Part shown: in pieces, positions 6,274 to 6,591 of the stretch | Layout: each line of letters begins with the position of its first letter | How positions within the stretch are numbered: position 1 is the first letter of the stretch | From: Candidatus Sulfopaludibacter sp. SbA3 | GTDB taxonomy: Bacteria > Acidobacteriota > Terriglobia > 2-12-FULL-54-10 | DNA length: 6,591 nt | NCBI GenBank assembly: GCA_945865705.1 | Contig: CAMBEY010000165.1 | Location: 1-6,591 of the forward strand | Reading direction: 5' to 3' | Notes under the pieces: generated by a model | Database searches by the model: none | What the model saw: the letters and a program-made list of their open reading frames with translations, nothing else | What the model was told of the DNA's origin: nothing | Made by a program: the position numbers and the translations under genes

Positions 6274-6591
6274 CTAGCGGCGCGCGCCCGCCGTTATGGC
6301 TACGCCGGCGGCTTGCCGCAGTTCCTCGGCCTTGTTGGTCAGCTCCCAAGTGAAGCTGGGTTCGTGCCGTCCGAAGTGTCCGAAGGCGGCCGTGAGTTCG
6401 TAGATGGGCCGGCGCAGGTTCAGGTAGTCGATGATGCCCTTGGGCGTGGTCGAAAAATGCTCGCGCACCAGCGCTTCGATCTTCGCTTGCGGGATCGCGC
6501 CGGTGCCGAAGGTCTCTACCATAATGGAGACAGGCTCGGCGACGCCGATGGCGTAGGCCAACTGCACTTCGCAACGATCCGCCAGGCCAGC
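6274..6591 (-). CDS. metK: S-adenosylmethionine synthetase, C-terminal part (cut by window edge)
   Basis: MetK makes S-adenosylmethionine from methionine and ATP, releasing phosphate and pyrophosphate, and works as a tetramer in the cytoplasm. The visible 105 residues are the C-terminal domain. They begin in frame at the window edge with 'AGLADRCEVQLAYAIGVAEP', continue with 'SIMVETFGTG', 'IIDYLNLRRPIYELTAAFGHFGR' (outline; GHFGR at visible residues 71-75) and 'FTWELTNKAEELRQAAG', and end 'VAITAGARR' before TAG. All of this aligns by eye with the E. coli enzyme end, which stops about ten residues earlier. The GTG at 6567 is an internal valine codon, not a start; the true start is beyond 6591. 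The product feeds methyltransferases whose by-product is cleared by the ahcY enzyme downstream. Confidence 0.96.
   Translation of the reverse strand, partial: AGLADRCEVQLAYAIGVAEPVSIMVETFGTGAIPQAKIEALVREHFSTTPKGIIDYLNLRRPIYELTAAFGHFGRHEPSFTWELTNKAEELRQAAGVAITAGARR

Noticed and set aside
6020..6574. Minus-strand open frame of 184 codons crossing the metK end, the terminator and the ahcY start
   Set aside because: It is out of frame with the clearly recognisable metK and ahcY proteins and passes through a strong terminator.

Overview
The window is a run of bacterial chromosome in which every supported gene lies on the minus strand, so transcription runs from high to low coordinates. I infer an Acidobacteriota-type genome. 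The reasons are a two-repeat DUF507 protein, a short archaeal/thermophile-type S-adenosylhomocysteine hydrolase next to metK, and two non-coding repeats that I recall as common in acidobacterial genomes: a palindrome beginning TGTCATTCCGAG and a GC-rich motif whose chance translation reads LADARGS. The repeat argument rests on memory, not on a search.

Layout in transcription order. (1) 6591-6274 is the C-terminal 105 codons of metK (S-adenosylmethionine synthetase), cut by the window edge. A clear intrinsic terminator follows at 6154-6130. (2) 6048-4774 is ahcY (S-adenosylhomocysteine hydrolase). metK makes SAM and ahcY removes the SAH left by methyltransferases, so the two form a methyl-cycle neighbourhood, although the terminator suggests separate transcription units. 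(3) 4773-4563 is a relatively AT-rich spacer with a weak terminator, a perfect 12-bp inverted repeat and a promoter placed almost on top of the next start codon. (4) 4562-3877 is a small two-gene islet: a 76-residue protein of unknown function and a 144-residue DUF2335-type membrane protein. (5) 3823-2345 is tldD and 2163-829 is its partner pmbA/tldE, the two halves of a TldD/TldE metalloprotease. They are separated by a 106-bp palindromic repeat element. (6) 714-97 encodes a tandem-duplicated DUF507 protein. It has its own promoter, overlapped by a 27-bp dyad that looks like an operator. (7) 96-1 is a degenerate GC-rich tandem repeat.

Most of the window is conserved housekeeping. I see no convincing undescribed multi-gene system. 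The items most worth a second look are the DUF507 operator-like dyad, the repeat element between tldD and tldE, the short DUF2335 islet with its possible leaderless promoter, and the small inverted-repeat element upstream of it.
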